DNA of 64,000 bases from Alkalicoccus saliphilus (lineage in GTDB: Bacteria; Bacillota; Bacilli; Bacillales; Salisediminibacteriaceae): assembly GCF_003044065.1 (NCBI RefSeq), contig NZ_PZJJ01000004.1:1-64000 (forward strand), read 5' to 3'. Of this stretch, positions 1-8,348 are shown in pieces. The position numbers and the translations under genes are program-made. The notes below the pieces were generated by a model that did no database searches, was not told where the DNA came from, and worked only from the letters and a program-made list of their open reading frames with translations. Every line of letters begins with the position of its first letter. The first letter of the stretch is position 1.

Positions 1-26
1 TTCTCTGTGAATGTTTTTTTCGTCAT
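1..26 (-). CDS. Start of a gene leaving the window, possibly TetR-family regulator (partial)
   Basis: Only the first eight codons are visible (MTKKTFTE), preceded on the minus strand by a good ribosome site (GGGGAGAAG, 3-4 nt before the ATG). N-termini of the type M-x-K-x-T-F-T-E are common among small TetR/AcrR repressors, and a long palindrome lies just upstream (77-121), which would fit an autoregulated repressor. With eight residues the family assignment is only a suggestion. Confidence 0.4.
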
Positions 27-70
27 GATCTTCTCCCCGATCTTTACTCATTATCTATTTCTCATTATAC

Positions 71-121
71 AAAAAAGTACCCTATAGGTAGACTTTTTAA
101 TGTGTCTACTCTATAGGGTAC
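71..121 (-). terminator. Palindrome: terminator-like hairpin and possible operator
   Basis: The arms at 77-93 and 104-121 are complementary apart from one extra base, with a 10 nt loop. Read on the minus strand the stem is followed by six T (76-71), so it can end transcription of the symporter gene that stops at 187. The inner part has the form GTAGAC-N10-GTCTAC, like many TetR-type operators, and a TATAAT hexamer for the leftward gene follows at once, so it may also be an operator. The sequence does not decide between the two roles. Confidence 0.55.
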
Positions 122-186
122 ACTTTAATAAGGTCCGGCAGGCTTTTTGGTTTGGTTTTCTGTTTTTAAAAATCGTTTTTCTTCCC

Positions 187-1545
187 TTAAAAAGTAAATA
201 GTCCGACAGAATAAAGGAATACGAGCAGGATGGCGAGCGGCGCAAAAATCCGCAGCAGCCAGATCCAGATAGTTCCTATAGCGGATTGTCCAAAGTTGGA
301 GGCCTCCAGCACTTCCGACTTGTTCCATCCCCAGCCGACAAACAAAGCGATAATCATACCACCGACAGGAAGGAAAATGTAGGAAGCAAGGAAATCCATG
401 GAATCAAAAATATCTCTTCCGCCAATCAGAGAAACACCGGACCAGGTTCCGAGTCCAAGAGAGGACGGAATACCGAGAAGGAAGATAATCGATCCGATAA
501 AAATGGCTGTTTTCTTCCGTGTCCAGCCGAGCCTTCTCATGAAGTAGGCGACCGCAACTTCAAGAAGGGAAACCCCGGATGAAACAGCTGCTGCTGAAAG
601 CAGGAAGAAAAAGATAAGTCCGTAAATCAGACCAAGGGACATACTTCCAAAAATATCAGGAAGTGTAATGAATACAAGTCCCGGACCGGAGTCAGGCGCA
701 ATGCTGAACGTAAATACGGCCGGGAAAATCATCAAACCGGCTACGATAGCAAACATCGAATCCATGGTAGCAACTCCGACGGCAGCTCCCGGAAGCTTTT
801 CTTTCTTCGAGAGGTAGCTGCCGTACGTAATCAGTGCCCCCATTCCGAGGCTGAGAGAGAAGAAAGCCTGACTCAATGCTGCAAAATAAACAGAAGGATC
901 TGTCAAAGCGCTCCAGTCAGGAGAAAACAGGAAAGTCAGTGCTTCCTGAGCTCCTTCAAGCGTCATGCTGTATCCGGCAAGGATAATGACAAGGACTGCA
1001 AGAAGCGGCATGAGAATTTTGTTAGATTTCTCAATCCCTTTTTTAACTCCCGCATAAACAATCCCCACCGTAATCGTCATGAAAAGAAGCTGCCAGAATA
1101 TCGGGAACAGAGGACTCGTATGGAAATTAACAAAGAAATCTGCTGATGCTTCTGCTCCTTCGACAGGTGGTCCTCCACCTATGTACTGCAGGAAGTAATA
1201 AATAGACCAGCCTCCGATAACACCGTAGAAAGAAAGAATAATAAAAGCAGATGCAACGCCGAGTATTCCTGCAAGCACCCACGGTTTTCCCGGAGCCAGT
1301 TTTTGAAAAGAGCCGACAACGTCAAGCTGGGCCCGGCGTCCTATCGTAAATTCAGCCATAATGATGGGAATCCCGATGGCAACAATAAAGAGAAGATAAA
1401 TAAATATAAAAGCAGCGCCCCCGCTTTCACCTGCTACATACGAAAAGCGCCAAATATTACCGAGACCAACAGCGGATCCGAGCGCCGCCAGCATAAAACC
1501 GAGACGCGACCCCCACTGTTCTCTCGGCTGATGTTCCAACCCCAT
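187..1545 (-). CDS. Sodium-dependent transporter of the NSS (SNF) family
   Basis: A 452-residue polytopic membrane protein of the neurotransmitter:sodium symporter family, which in bacteria carries amino acids or related small solutes with Na+. The N-terminal signature GSAVGLGNIWRFSY (TM1, with the unwound substrate and sodium site) sits near residues 23-36, and about 11 hydrophobic segments follow. The ATG at 1545 has an AGGAGG site 8 nt upstream. It is divergent from the PucR-type regulator at 1740, and the ectoine-type catabolic operon lies beyond, so it may import a substrate of that pathway. That is context only: known ectoine importers belong to other families (TRAP, ABC, BCCT), and the substrate cannot be read from the sequence. 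Confidence 0.9.
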   Translation of the reverse strand: MGLEHQPREQWGSRLGFMLAALGSAVGLGNIWRFSYVAGESGGAAFIFIYLLFIVAIGIPIIMAEFTIGRRAQLDVVGSFQKLAPGKPWVLAGILGVASAFIILSFYGVIGGWSIYYFLQYIGGGPPVEGAEASADFFVNFHTSPLFPIFWQLLFMTITVGIVYAGVKKGIEKSNKILMPLLAVLVIILAGYSMTLEGAQEALTFLFSPDWSALTDPSVYFAALSQAFFSLSLGMGALITYGSYLSKKEKLPGAAVGVATMDSMFAIVAGLMIFPAVFTFSIAPDSGPGLVFITLPDIFGSMSLGLIYGLIFFFLLSAAAVSSGVSLLEVAVAYFMRRLGWTRKKTAIFIGSIIFLLGIPSSLGLGTWSGVSLIGGRDIFDSMDFLASYIFLPVGGMIIALFVGWGWNKSEVLEASNFGQSAIGTIWIWLLRIFAPLAILLVFLYSVGLFTF

Positions 1546-1751
1546 GGGTAATGACCTCCTTTAAAACGTTGAAGTAAAAAATTGTGAGAATATTACTATA
1601 ACATATTATATACTGAAAGAAAGTTAAAAAAAGAAAAAAATATGCAGGATTATTCTCCCAGATAATCCCGCCGAATCAGTGTATTTGCCATTTTTCCACA
1701 GTGCATGAGAAAATAGATTTAACATTCAGATAGAAAACGGTGGTGAAAAGG

Positions 1752-3461
1752 ATGGGGGTTTCCGCGTCACGGCTTTTAAATACACCTGTATTCGCTACTG
1801 CACAGGTGCTTACAGGGGAAAAAGTACTTGAAGAGACAGAAATAAAATGGGCGTCGATCATCGAAATGCCGGTGGAAAACTTTCGAAGAGAACAGGAATT
1901 TGTTCTTACGACGGGAATCGGCTGTGAAGGGGGTCCGGAGCTGATGGAACAGTTCGTCCAGGACGTTATGGATTCAGGTGCTTCGATACTCGCCATTGCC
2001 ACAGGAAGGCATATTTTTGACGTTCCGGACCGGATCATAGCCCTGGCTGAAAAACATAATTTTATTCTTGTTGAAATCCCCTGGGCTGTCAGAGCAGGAG
2101 ACATACTTTCGACCGTGTTCATCGAAATTAACCGTGGAAATGATCAGGAAAAACAGTCGATAGAAGAAATTAGGCAGGATTTCATTAACCGTGTACTTCA
2201 GGAGGGGGATATTCAGGAAATCACGGAAATTTTGTATCGTCACACCGGTTTTCCGTCGATGGTGACCGAGTACGACGGCAGCATGCGTGCTTTTTATAAA
2301 GTGGACAGTGCGATAGTAAGAGCAGTTGAGGAAGGAAATATGAAAAGGCCAAAAGACTACGAAATTAATCACTATCTCGGTTTGGAAGGCCGGGAACACC
2401 GGCTGCATCCACATATTTATGTATATGATATTGAAGGGGAGCGCTGGTGCCGAACCCTTATTAATACGAATCATCGAAAACAGGGATTTTTCTGGTTTCA
2501 CCCTGCGAAAAGCAGTACTATCAACAGTTTTGTTATGAACGTGGTCGAGCATGCAGTGACAGCGTGTGCCCTTTATTTTGTAAAAGAAAATGCAATAGAA
2601 ATGACAGAAATCCGGCTGAAGGATAATTTTATTCTCCAGCTTGCCAAAGAATCAAACGGAGAGGACCAGCTTCTTCGGTCCAAAGGAGAGCTGCTCGGCT
2701 ATGATCTTTCTCTCCCATATTTATGTGTTGTCGGCAAAATTCATTCGAGAAAAAAAGAGCGGCTGTTCCCTGATCTGGAAGAGGACAATCCTCCTACTTC
2801 TTCCCTGCAGAATATCAACTACTATATCCAGAAGGAAATCAATAATGCTGCGCGTTTTCTCAGCCGTAAAACGATGACGACATTTGATGAGAACGAAGTA
2901 ATTATTTACCTGGAAACAGATCCTGCAAGGTATACGGAAACAGCAGGCCAGTTTTTAGACTCTGTAAACCGGAGATTAAATGACTTGCTGACGGAAGTGG
3001 GAATTTCCTGGGGTATTGCTTTGAAAAGAGAAGAAGCGTCCGGGTTTCATGCAAGCTACAGGGAAGCGAAATCAGCGCTTGATATCGGGATAAGTCAGGA
3101 TGGTACAGGAAGCAGAACTTTCTACAAAGATACGCGGATCAACCGCCTGCTTCTCGCGGTTGCGGAGATCGACCATATAGGAAAAATAGTGGAAGAGACG
3201 GTAGGGCCTCTCGCAGATTATGACCGGAAACGGAACACCGATCTGATTGAAACGTTTATTACGTATAATAAATACAACGGCAACGTCAGTCAAACGGCAA
3301 GAGCGCTGCATCTCCACCGTCAGTCCCTGCTGTACAGGCTGCGTAACATTGAGGCACTGACGAACCTTTCACTTATTCAGTCTGATGATGTATTTCTGCT
3401 GGAGCTTACGATACGTCTTTGGAAAATGAAAAAACTGGAAAATAGTTATAAGGATGCTTAA
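1752..3461 (+). CDS. PucR-family transcriptional regulator
   Basis: About 569 residues with the PucR architecture: an N-terminal PucR sensory domain (roughly residues 5-125, starting MGVSASRLLNTPVF), a long middle region, and a C-terminal helix-turn-helix (NVSQTARALHLHRQSLLYRL, near 515-535) of the PucR/CdaR type. Members usually activate catabolic genes for purines, amino acids or compatible solutes in response to a metabolite. The start is uncertain: GTG codons at 1740 and 1743 precede the ATG at 1752, which has a GGTGGTG stretch 6 nt upstream and gives the more family-like N-terminus. It is divergent from the symporter and about 2.4 kb from the doeA operon, which it may control. Confidence 0.88.
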   Translation: MGVSASRLLNTPVFATAQVLTGEKVLEETEIKWASIIEMPVENFRREQEFVLTTGIGCEGGPELMEQFVQDVMDSGASILAIATGRHIFDVPDRIIALAEKHNFILVEIPWAVRAGDILSTVFIEINRGNDQEKQSIEEIRQDFINRVLQEGDIQEITEILYRHTGFPSMVTEYDGSMRAFYKVDSAIVRAVEEGNMKRPKDYEINHYLGLEGREHRLHPHIYVYDIEGERWCRTLINTNHRKQGFFWFHPAKSSTINSFVMNVVEHAVTACALYFVKENAIEMTEIRLKDNFILQLAKESNGEDQLLRSKGELLGYDLSLPYLCVVGKIHSRKKERLFPDLEEDNPPTSSLQNINYYIQKEINNAARFLSRKTMTTFDENEVIIYLETDPARYTETAGQFLDSVNRRLNDLLTEVGISWGIALKREEASGFHASYREAKSALDIGISQDGTGSRTFYKDTRINRLLLAVAEIDHIGKIVEETVGPLADYDRKRNTDLIETFITYNKYNGNVSQTARALHLHRQSLLYRLRNIEALTNLSLIQSDDVFLLELTIRLWKMKKLENSYKDA

Positions 3462-3634
3462 AAGTATCCGCACAGCAGTCATCTGTCTCTTTTCTCAGCA
3501 GCCGGGAAGTTGTGTATAGACGAATTCATTGTTATTTCTGGATCCACGGTTTAAAACCGGGATCTGCCATAAAGAAAGATGGTGACATTCAGAAAAGAGA
3601 GCTGCTCAACAAGGTGATAGCACGGATCACAAAA

Positions 3635-3673
3635 ATGAAGCCCTGTCCGGCATATTCCGCTCAGACAGGGCTT
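3635..3673 (-). terminator. Terminator of the OsmC gene
   Basis: A perfect 10-bp stem (AAGCCCTGTC with GACAGGGCTT) around a 16 nt loop. On the minus strand it is followed by CATTTTTG, about 70 nt after the OsmC stop codon. It has no T run on the plus strand. Confidence 0.6.
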
Positions 3674-3687
3674 TGCGTATTCGGTCA

Positions 3688-3724
3688 GACTGCTTCAGAA
3701 ATGTTTCTGAGTCAGCTTTTTTTA
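3688..3724 (+). terminator. Hairpin with T7 tail, plus strand
   Basis: An imperfect stem (CTTCAGAAA with TTTCTGAGTCAG) ends in seven T at 3718-3724, just before the end of the convergent OsmC gene. It could end read-through from the PucR-type gene, whose stop is about 230 nt upstream. No gene is visible in 3462-3741. Confidence 0.5.
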
Positions 3725-3741
3725 CGTCGAAACGAAGCCTG

Positions 3742-4212
3742 TTATTCTTTATATTCTTCAATCGTCCAGTCGTGGATCAGTTCAACGCATCCTTTCAGCG
3801 TCTGTGCGACCGGACATTTCTTTTCGAAAACAGGCAGTACACGTTCTGCCTGTGTTTTTTTCCCTTCAGGAACCTGAATATGGTAATGACAATGGATTTT
3901 AGTAATTTTCATTATGCCGTCCGGGGCTTCGATCGTTCCCTGGACCTCCGTTCTTAATTTATCCGGGTAAGGCGGAATCTGACGCGCATCCAGCGCGCCT
4001 GCTAAGGTGCCGGTAAGTCAGCCGCCAGCTGCGGCAACAATATGATCAAGTGTAGAGGGGTATTCAGTTTCCGGTTCGATTCCGTAAAACTCTTTTACCC
4101 CTCCGTGCACTCCAAAATTGAATGGTTCGGAAAATCCTTCAATACGTGCTTTACGATGGGGAGGTTTCTGTTGTTCAATACTGATATTTGTCAGTGCAAT
4201 CGGTTTACCCAT
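3742..4212 (-). CDS. OsmC/Ohr-family peroxidase with in-frame TGA, candidate selenoprotein (Sec65)
   Basis: The frame opens at ATG 4212 behind a GAGAGGAG ribosome site and meets TGA at 4018-4020 after 64 codons. Without any shift it then continues for 92 sense codons to TAA at 3742, giving a 156-residue OsmC-fold protein. The segment around the TGA reads DHIVAAAGG-TGA-LTGTLAGAL; OsmC/Ohr proteins have their first catalytic Cys here (AAxGGCLT). The second catalytic Cys is present in KKCPVAQTLKGC (Cys133). The family reduces peroxides with this cysteine pair. Reading TGA as selenocysteine restores the complete active site, and a hairpin in the proper place (3979-4001) supports that. The alternative is a single nonsense mutation of a TGC/TGT codon. 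The genes for selenocysteine synthesis and insertion are not in this window. Confidence 0.8.
3979..4001 (-). promoter_or_regulatory. Candidate bacterial SECIS hairpin
   Basis: Read on the minus strand, five perfect C-G/G-C pairs (CGCGC with GCGCG) are extended by a G-U and a G-C pair and then, past an A-A mismatch, a C-G pair, closing a five-base loop UGGAU. The loop starts after 25 nt of spacer following the TGA at 4018-4020. Bacterial SECIS elements are generally described as having a small apical loop with a G in its first two positions, about 16-37 nt after the UGA. This hairpin meets both conditions. It lies inside the coding frame, as expected in bacteria. Confidence 0.65.
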
Positions 4213-4291
4213 AAAACAGTCTCCTCTCGATAGAATTAAAGAGCTTTTCCCTTCATTTCAAAGTAGCAAACAATGCTCCTTCCCTGGGGCG

Positions 4292-4345
4292 GCCTTGAAA
4301 ATAAAAAGTGAACGGCTGCTTTCGTTTCCATGGAGAGGCTCGGCC
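4292..4345 (+). repeat. Intergenic repeat, copy A
   Basis: A stretch of about 55 nt beginning GCCTTGAAAATAAAAA and including CTTTCGTTTCCATGGAGAGG. It matches copy C (24361-24424, opposite orientation) closely and copy B (5536-5597) more loosely. It lies in the 375 nt gap between the OsmC gene and the hydrolase. I see no coding frame in the rest of that gap. Confidence 0.7.
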
Positions 4346-4587
4346 CTGCTCGATCTGTAGTCCCTCCATGTCCACTACAGCTTACGGTAAAAAAGACAGC
4401 GCATACACAAGCTTCGTGTCTCATGTTTGGAATAGGAAGTTACTATGATGTAAAAAGACATTTTCATTCATCAAGGTGCAGCGATTCTACAGGGGGTGTC
4501 TCTGTTAAAGCATTCCGTGTGTTTTTGAAAGCCGCCTGCGGCAGTCCATTGTCCGAAGATCAAAACACAGCTTTCACCAATTACAAA

Positions 4588-5391
4588 TCAGCGTAACCGC
4601 TTCAGCATTTCTTTGTTTAATTTTTCTGCTTCTTCGTAGTGGAGGCCGTGTCCGCTTTCTTCAAAAGGGATAATCTCAGCATTAGGGATACGTTTTTCGA
4701 GATCTTCCGCAAATTCAAATCCACAGATTGCATCGTGCTTTCCATGAAATATTGTAACTGGAACATGAATATGGCCGACTTCATCGCGGAGATCTTCATC
4801 ACGAAGAGCTTCTGCGGACGAAATCGTCGCCTGTTTGGAAGCCTGCATACTGAGTTCGAGCAGTTCAGCACGGACGTCACCAGGGACATCCTGATAGTAA
4901 AAATTCTTCCCGAAATTTTCGAGGGCAGATCTGCGGTCATCTTCCAGTGCTTCCATCAGATCCGTTACTTCTTCTTTATCCATACCAAGTTCGTATCCCT
5001 GCCGTTTCGTGAAGCTTGGTGCGGCCGGTCCGAGAAGAAAAAGCTGTTTTAAATCTTTGTCCGCAAATTTAACGGCAAACCGTAAGGCTACAGGTCCACC
5101 CATTGAAAAGCCGGCAATTGTATAGTTTGACAGCTCAAGTTCCTTTATGACCTGCTGAATATCTGAAGCAAAAATATTGTACGAATAGTTTTCCTCAGGT
5201 TTATCCGACTGGCCATATCCACGAAGATCAATGCCGATATAGCGGCAGCCGTTTTCGATAATTGCTTGTTTCTGACGATGAAACATCCGGTTGTTAAGCG
5301 GCCACCCGTGAAGAAAAATAACCGGCTGACCCTCTCCTTCATCTTCTACGAAAATCTTCGTATCCGGCGCAGTTTCAATATGATGTGACAT
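4588..5391 (-). CDS. Alpha/beta hydrolase
   Basis: A 267-residue alpha/beta-hydrolase-fold protein of the haloperoxidase/esterase type. The nucleophile elbow GFSMGG places Ser96, the acid is probably Asp220 (HGKHDAI) and the base His248 (ESGHGLHY). HGWPLN (29-34) forms the oxyanion-hole segment. The ATG at 5391 follows AGAGGAG at good spacing. It is transcribed in the same direction as the OsmC gene but about 375 nt upstream of it, separated by a repeat, so it is probably its own unit. The substrate is unknown. Confidence 0.88.
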   Translation of the reverse strand: MSHHIETAPDTKIFVEDEGEGQPVIFLHGWPLNNRMFHRQKQAIIENGCRYIGIDLRGYGQSDKPEENYSYNIFASDIQQVIKELELSNYTIAGFSMGGPVALRFAVKFADKDLKQLFLLGPAAPSFTKRQGYELGMDKEEVTDLMEALEDDRRSALENFGKNFYYQDVPGDVRAELLELSMQASKQATISSAEALRDEDLRDEVGHIHVPVTIFHGKHDAICGFEFAEDLEKRIPNAEIIPFEESGHGLHYEEAEKLNKEMLKRLR

Positions 5392-5535
5392 CGAACATCT
5401 CCTCTCAGAGTAAGTGTTAGGAGTAATGTTTCCGTATTTACGGGCAGTTAAACATGAAGTGGATGCGGTAGAGAAGAGCTTTAGGTACCGGACTTAATAA
5501 CAACATGGATTTCAACAGATTTTTAAATACAGGCT

Positions 5536-5597
5536 ATTTTTAAAATACAAAATGAACGTCCGCTTTCGTTTCTATGGAGAAGCTTTCCGAGCGGTCC
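5536..5597 (+). repeat. Intergenic repeat, copy B (degenerate)
   Basis: It shares AAATGAACGTCCGCTTTCGT and TATGGAGAAGC with copies A and C, with several substitutions. It sits in the 480 nt gap upstream of doeA. The rest of that gap holds only the candidate control sites at 5794-5823. Confidence 0.6.
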
Positions 5598-5793
5598 TTA
5601 CTTAATCTATATTATTTTCAAGGCAGTTTAAATATAAAACAGCCGGTGAAGAAATCTCACTAAAAGCTGTAACAGCTTTTACCTTCTGGACTCTGACGCT
5701 TCGTTTTTCCCGGAGCAGCAGGGGTTTATACGTGAATAAGACAATCGTTCAATGTGTATAAAACAGTCCGGTAAACTATCATACAGATTGTAC

Positions 5794-5823
5794 ATCATAA
5801 CTTTTCATGTAAACGGTTATGAT
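5794..5823 (+). promoter_or_regulatory. Inverted repeat (operator candidate) with cre-like core upstream of doeA
   Basis: A perfect 8-bp inverted repeat, ATCATAAC (5794-5801) and GTTATGAT (5816-5823), has its half-sites 22 nt apart centre to centre, about two helical turns. Its right half overlaps TGTAAACGGTTATG (5808-5821), which matches the CcpA cre consensus except at the last two positions. It lies 50 nt before the doeA start. This suggests control by a dimeric regulator, possibly the nearby PucR-type protein, and perhaps catabolite control. Confidence 0.45.
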
Positions 5824-5873
5824 AAATAGTAAGAACAATGAAAACATTCTGATAGCGGAAGAGGGTGATAGCG

Positions 5874-7082
5874 ATGCTGCCTTTTGATATTCAGGAATAT
5901 CAGGAGCGTCTGCAGAAAACAAAGGACCGGATGCAGCGGCGGGGAATTGAAGTTCTTCTCGTGACGGATCCGGCCAATATGAACTATCTTACCGGATATG
6001 ACGCCTGGTCCTTTTACGTCCATCAAATGGTTGTGGTCATTATTGATGAACCGCAGCCGCTCTGGATCGGACGCTACCTGGATGCGAGTGGAGCACGCTT
6101 AAAAACGTGGATTTATGACGATAACGTCATCCCCTATCCGGATTATTACGTACACTCGGACAAATATCATCCGATGACTTTCGCCGGCGAAATCCTTACT
6201 CAGATCGGCCAGGGAAACCGCCGCATCGGTGTGGAAATGGACAACTATTATTTTTCTGCCAAGGCGTATATGAAGCTGCAGCAGGCACTCCCTAATGCAA
6301 GATTCACCGACGGCGATCTTTTAGTGAATTACGTCCGCATCGTTAAATCAGATCAGGAAATTGAATATATGAAACGTGCCGCGAAGATTGGGGACAAAGC
6401 AATGCACCACGGGGTGGAAAATGTCCGGATCGGCAACCGTGAATGTGACGCGGCAGCACACATTTATTATCACATGATCAGCGGTACAGAAGATTACGGA
6501 GGAGATTACTCTTCCATCGTTCCTCTACTGCCTTCGGGTAAAAATACTGGCTGTCCTCATTTAACGTGGTCGGACAGGTACTTTGAAGACGGAGATTCAA
6601 CGATTATCGAAATGGCAGGCTGCTACGAACGGTATCATGTACCGCTCGCGAGAACTGTCACTATCGGTACACCGGATGAGCGGCTGCATCAGCTGACTCC
6701 AATTGTGCAGGAAGGTATTGCTGCTGTACTCGATGCAGCGAAACCTGGAGCCACATGCGGGGATATGGAAAGTGCCTGGAGAGAAACTATCAGTGCGTAT
6801 GGAATTGAAAAAGAAGCCAGACTTGGGTACTCTGTCGGTCTCGGCTACCCGCCGGACTGGGGCGAGCATACAGCCAGTATTCGTAAAGACGACAACACCG
6901 TGCTGGAAAAGAATATGACATTCCATTTGATCCCGGCACTCTGGTTTGACCAGTACGGGATAGAAATTAGTGAAACGCTTCGAATTACCGAAACGGGATG
7001 TAAAACGTTTTCCAAGTATCCACGGGAACTGATCGTGCAGCATCCGTTTCTGCTTAATCAGCACGGAGGAGAAATATCCTGA
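5874..7082 (+). CDS. doeA: Ectoine hydrolase (M24/creatinase family)
   Basis: About 402 residues. As recalled, it closely resembles Halomonas DoeA (EutD), which opens the ectoine ring to N-acetyl-2,4-diaminobutyrate. Shared blocks are NMNYLTGYDAWSFYVHQ, MEMDNYYFSAKAY, GGDYSSIVPLLPSGK, PHLTWSD and YPPDWGEHT. The N-terminal creatinase-like domain and C-terminal pita-bread domain are both complete. The ATG at 5874 is preferred over the GTG at 5865 because GAGGGTG then lies at proper spacing. It is the first gene of an operon with a gamma-family PLP enzyme, homoserine dehydrogenase and aldehyde dehydrogenase. No DoeB deacetylase is adjacent. Confidence 0.85.
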   Translation: MLPFDIQEYQERLQKTKDRMQRRGIEVLLVTDPANMNYLTGYDAWSFYVHQMVVVIIDEPQPLWIGRYLDASGARLKTWIYDDNVIPYPDYYVHSDKYHPMTFAGEILTQIGQGNRRIGVEMDNYYFSAKAYMKLQQALPNARFTDGDLLVNYVRIVKSDQEIEYMKRAAKIGDKAMHHGVENVRIGNRECDAAAHIYYHMISGTEDYGGDYSSIVPLLPSGKNTGCPHLTWSDRYFEDGDSTIIEMAGCYERYHVPLARTVTIGTPDERLHQLTPIVQEGIAAVLDAAKPGATCGDMESAWRETISAYGIEKEARLGYSVGLGYPPDWGEHTASIRKDDNTVLEKNMTFHLIPALWFDQYGIEISETLRITETGCKTFSKYPRELIVQHPFLLNQHGGEIS

Positions 7083-7106
7083 AACTATTAACTGGGAGGT
7101 TATCTT

Positions 7107-8306
7107 ATGAAAAAAGTAAGCATGGGAACAAAAGCAATCTGGGCAGGAGAAAGTGATTATCTCGCGTTCGGAGCAACACAGGTACCGGTCGTACACAGTG
7201 TTTCTTTCGGATATGATGATATGGACGAGTGGTATGAAGTAGCGATTGGAAATAAGGAAGGACACATTTACGGGCGGAACACGAATCCGACTTCTCAGGC
7301 ATTCGAAGATAAAGTGAAAATTCTGGAAGGGGCGGAGCATGCCACAAGTTTTTCCACAGGGATGGCTGCCATCAGCAATACGTTGAGCACGTATCTTTTC
7401 CCGGGAGACCGTATCGTTTCCATTAAGGATACGTACGGGGGAACAAACAAAATCTTCACGGAATTTCTTCCGAAAATGAATATCGATGTGTGCCTCTGTG
7501 ATACGGGAGACCACGAAGCGATCGAAGCAGAAGTAGCGAAAGGCTGTAAAATTCTTTACCTGGAAACACCGACAAACCCGACAGTGAAAATCACTGACAT
7601 TGCCCGTATGGCTAAAGCCGGCAAAGAAGCGGGAGCGATTGTTATTGTCGATAATACTTTTGCAACGCCGATTAACCAGAACCCATTGGAACTCGGAGCG
7701 GATCTTGTTCTGCACAGTGCAACAAAATTCCTCGGCGGTCACGCGGATGCTTTAGGCGGAGTGCTTGTAGGACCGAAGGAACTCGTCGAGCCGGTGTATC
7801 ACTACCGGGAAATCAACGGTGCCACCATCGATCCGATGGCCGCGTATCTCCTGCTCCGCGGTATGAAAACATTGAAGCTCCGCATTAAGCAGCAGAACGA
7901 AAATGCGATGAAAATTGCAGAGTATCTTAAGACCGTGGACTGGGTGGATGATGTTTTCTATCCGGGACTGGAAGAGCACCAGCATCATGATATTGCTAAA
8001 GAACAGATGAAAGGGTTCGGAGGCATGCTCAGCTTTTCTGTTAAAGGAGGCGTTGATACGGTCCGGCATCTTCTTCCGAAACTTCAGTTTGCCAATCGGG
8101 CAGCCAACCTCGGCTCTGTCGAGACAATCGTCGGCCCGTCCCGTACAACAAGCCATGTAGAATGTACACCGGAAGAAAGAAAAGCGATGGGTATTCCGGA
8201 AGGGCTTATCCGTTACTCTGCCGGTATTGAGGATATCGAGGACCTTATCGGGGATCTGGAACAGGCATTCCAGTCGCTCCCGAAAGAGCTTTATACGAGC
8301 GTATAG
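7107..8306 (+). CDS. Cystathionine gamma-synthase/lyase-family PLP enzyme
   Basis: A 399-residue fold-type I PLP enzyme of the Cys/Met metabolism family. The PLP lysine is Lys207 in LVLHSATKFLGGHADALGG, and the dimer-contact YGRNTNPT (55-62) and SFSTGMAA (81-88) motifs are intact. The ATG at 7107 has a GGGAGG site, and it starts 24 nt after doeA. The family does gamma- or beta-elimination and replacement on homoserine esters, methionine or cystathionine. Followed by homoserine dehydrogenase and an aldehyde dehydrogenase, it may here make homoserine or a related four-carbon unit from a diaminobutyrate-type intermediate. The real substrate is not evident. Confidence 0.85.
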   Translation: MKKVSMGTKAIWAGESDYLAFGATQVPVVHSVSFGYDDMDEWYEVAIGNKEGHIYGRNTNPTSQAFEDKVKILEGAEHATSFSTGMAAISNTLSTYLFPGDRIVSIKDTYGGTNKIFTEFLPKMNIDVCLCDTGDHEAIEAEVAKGCKILYLETPTNPTVKITDIARMAKAGKEAGAIVIVDNTFATPINQNPLELGADLVLHSATKFLGGHADALGGVLVGPKELVEPVYHYREINGATIDPMAAYLLLRGMKTLKLRIKQQNENAMKIAEYLKTVDWVDDVFYPGLEEHQHHDIAKEQMKGFGGMLSFSVKGGVDTVRHLLPKLQFANRAANLGSVETIVGPSRTTSHVECTPEERKAMGIPEGLIRYSAGIEDIEDLIGDLEQAFQSLPKELYTSV

Positions 8307-8348
8307 ACGGGTAAAGTAAAGGTAAACAGAGCTTAGGAGGTCTATACT

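Noticed and set aside
3512-3957. Open frames on the plus strand over the OsmC gene
   Set aside because: They are antisense to the OsmC reading frame, have no family resemblance and lack ribosome sites.
3742-4212. OsmC gene as a simple nonsense pseudogene
   Set aside because: The stop falls exactly on the catalytic Cys codon, a SECIS-like hairpin follows at the right distance, and the rest of the frame is clean. It is kept as the alternative but not preferred.
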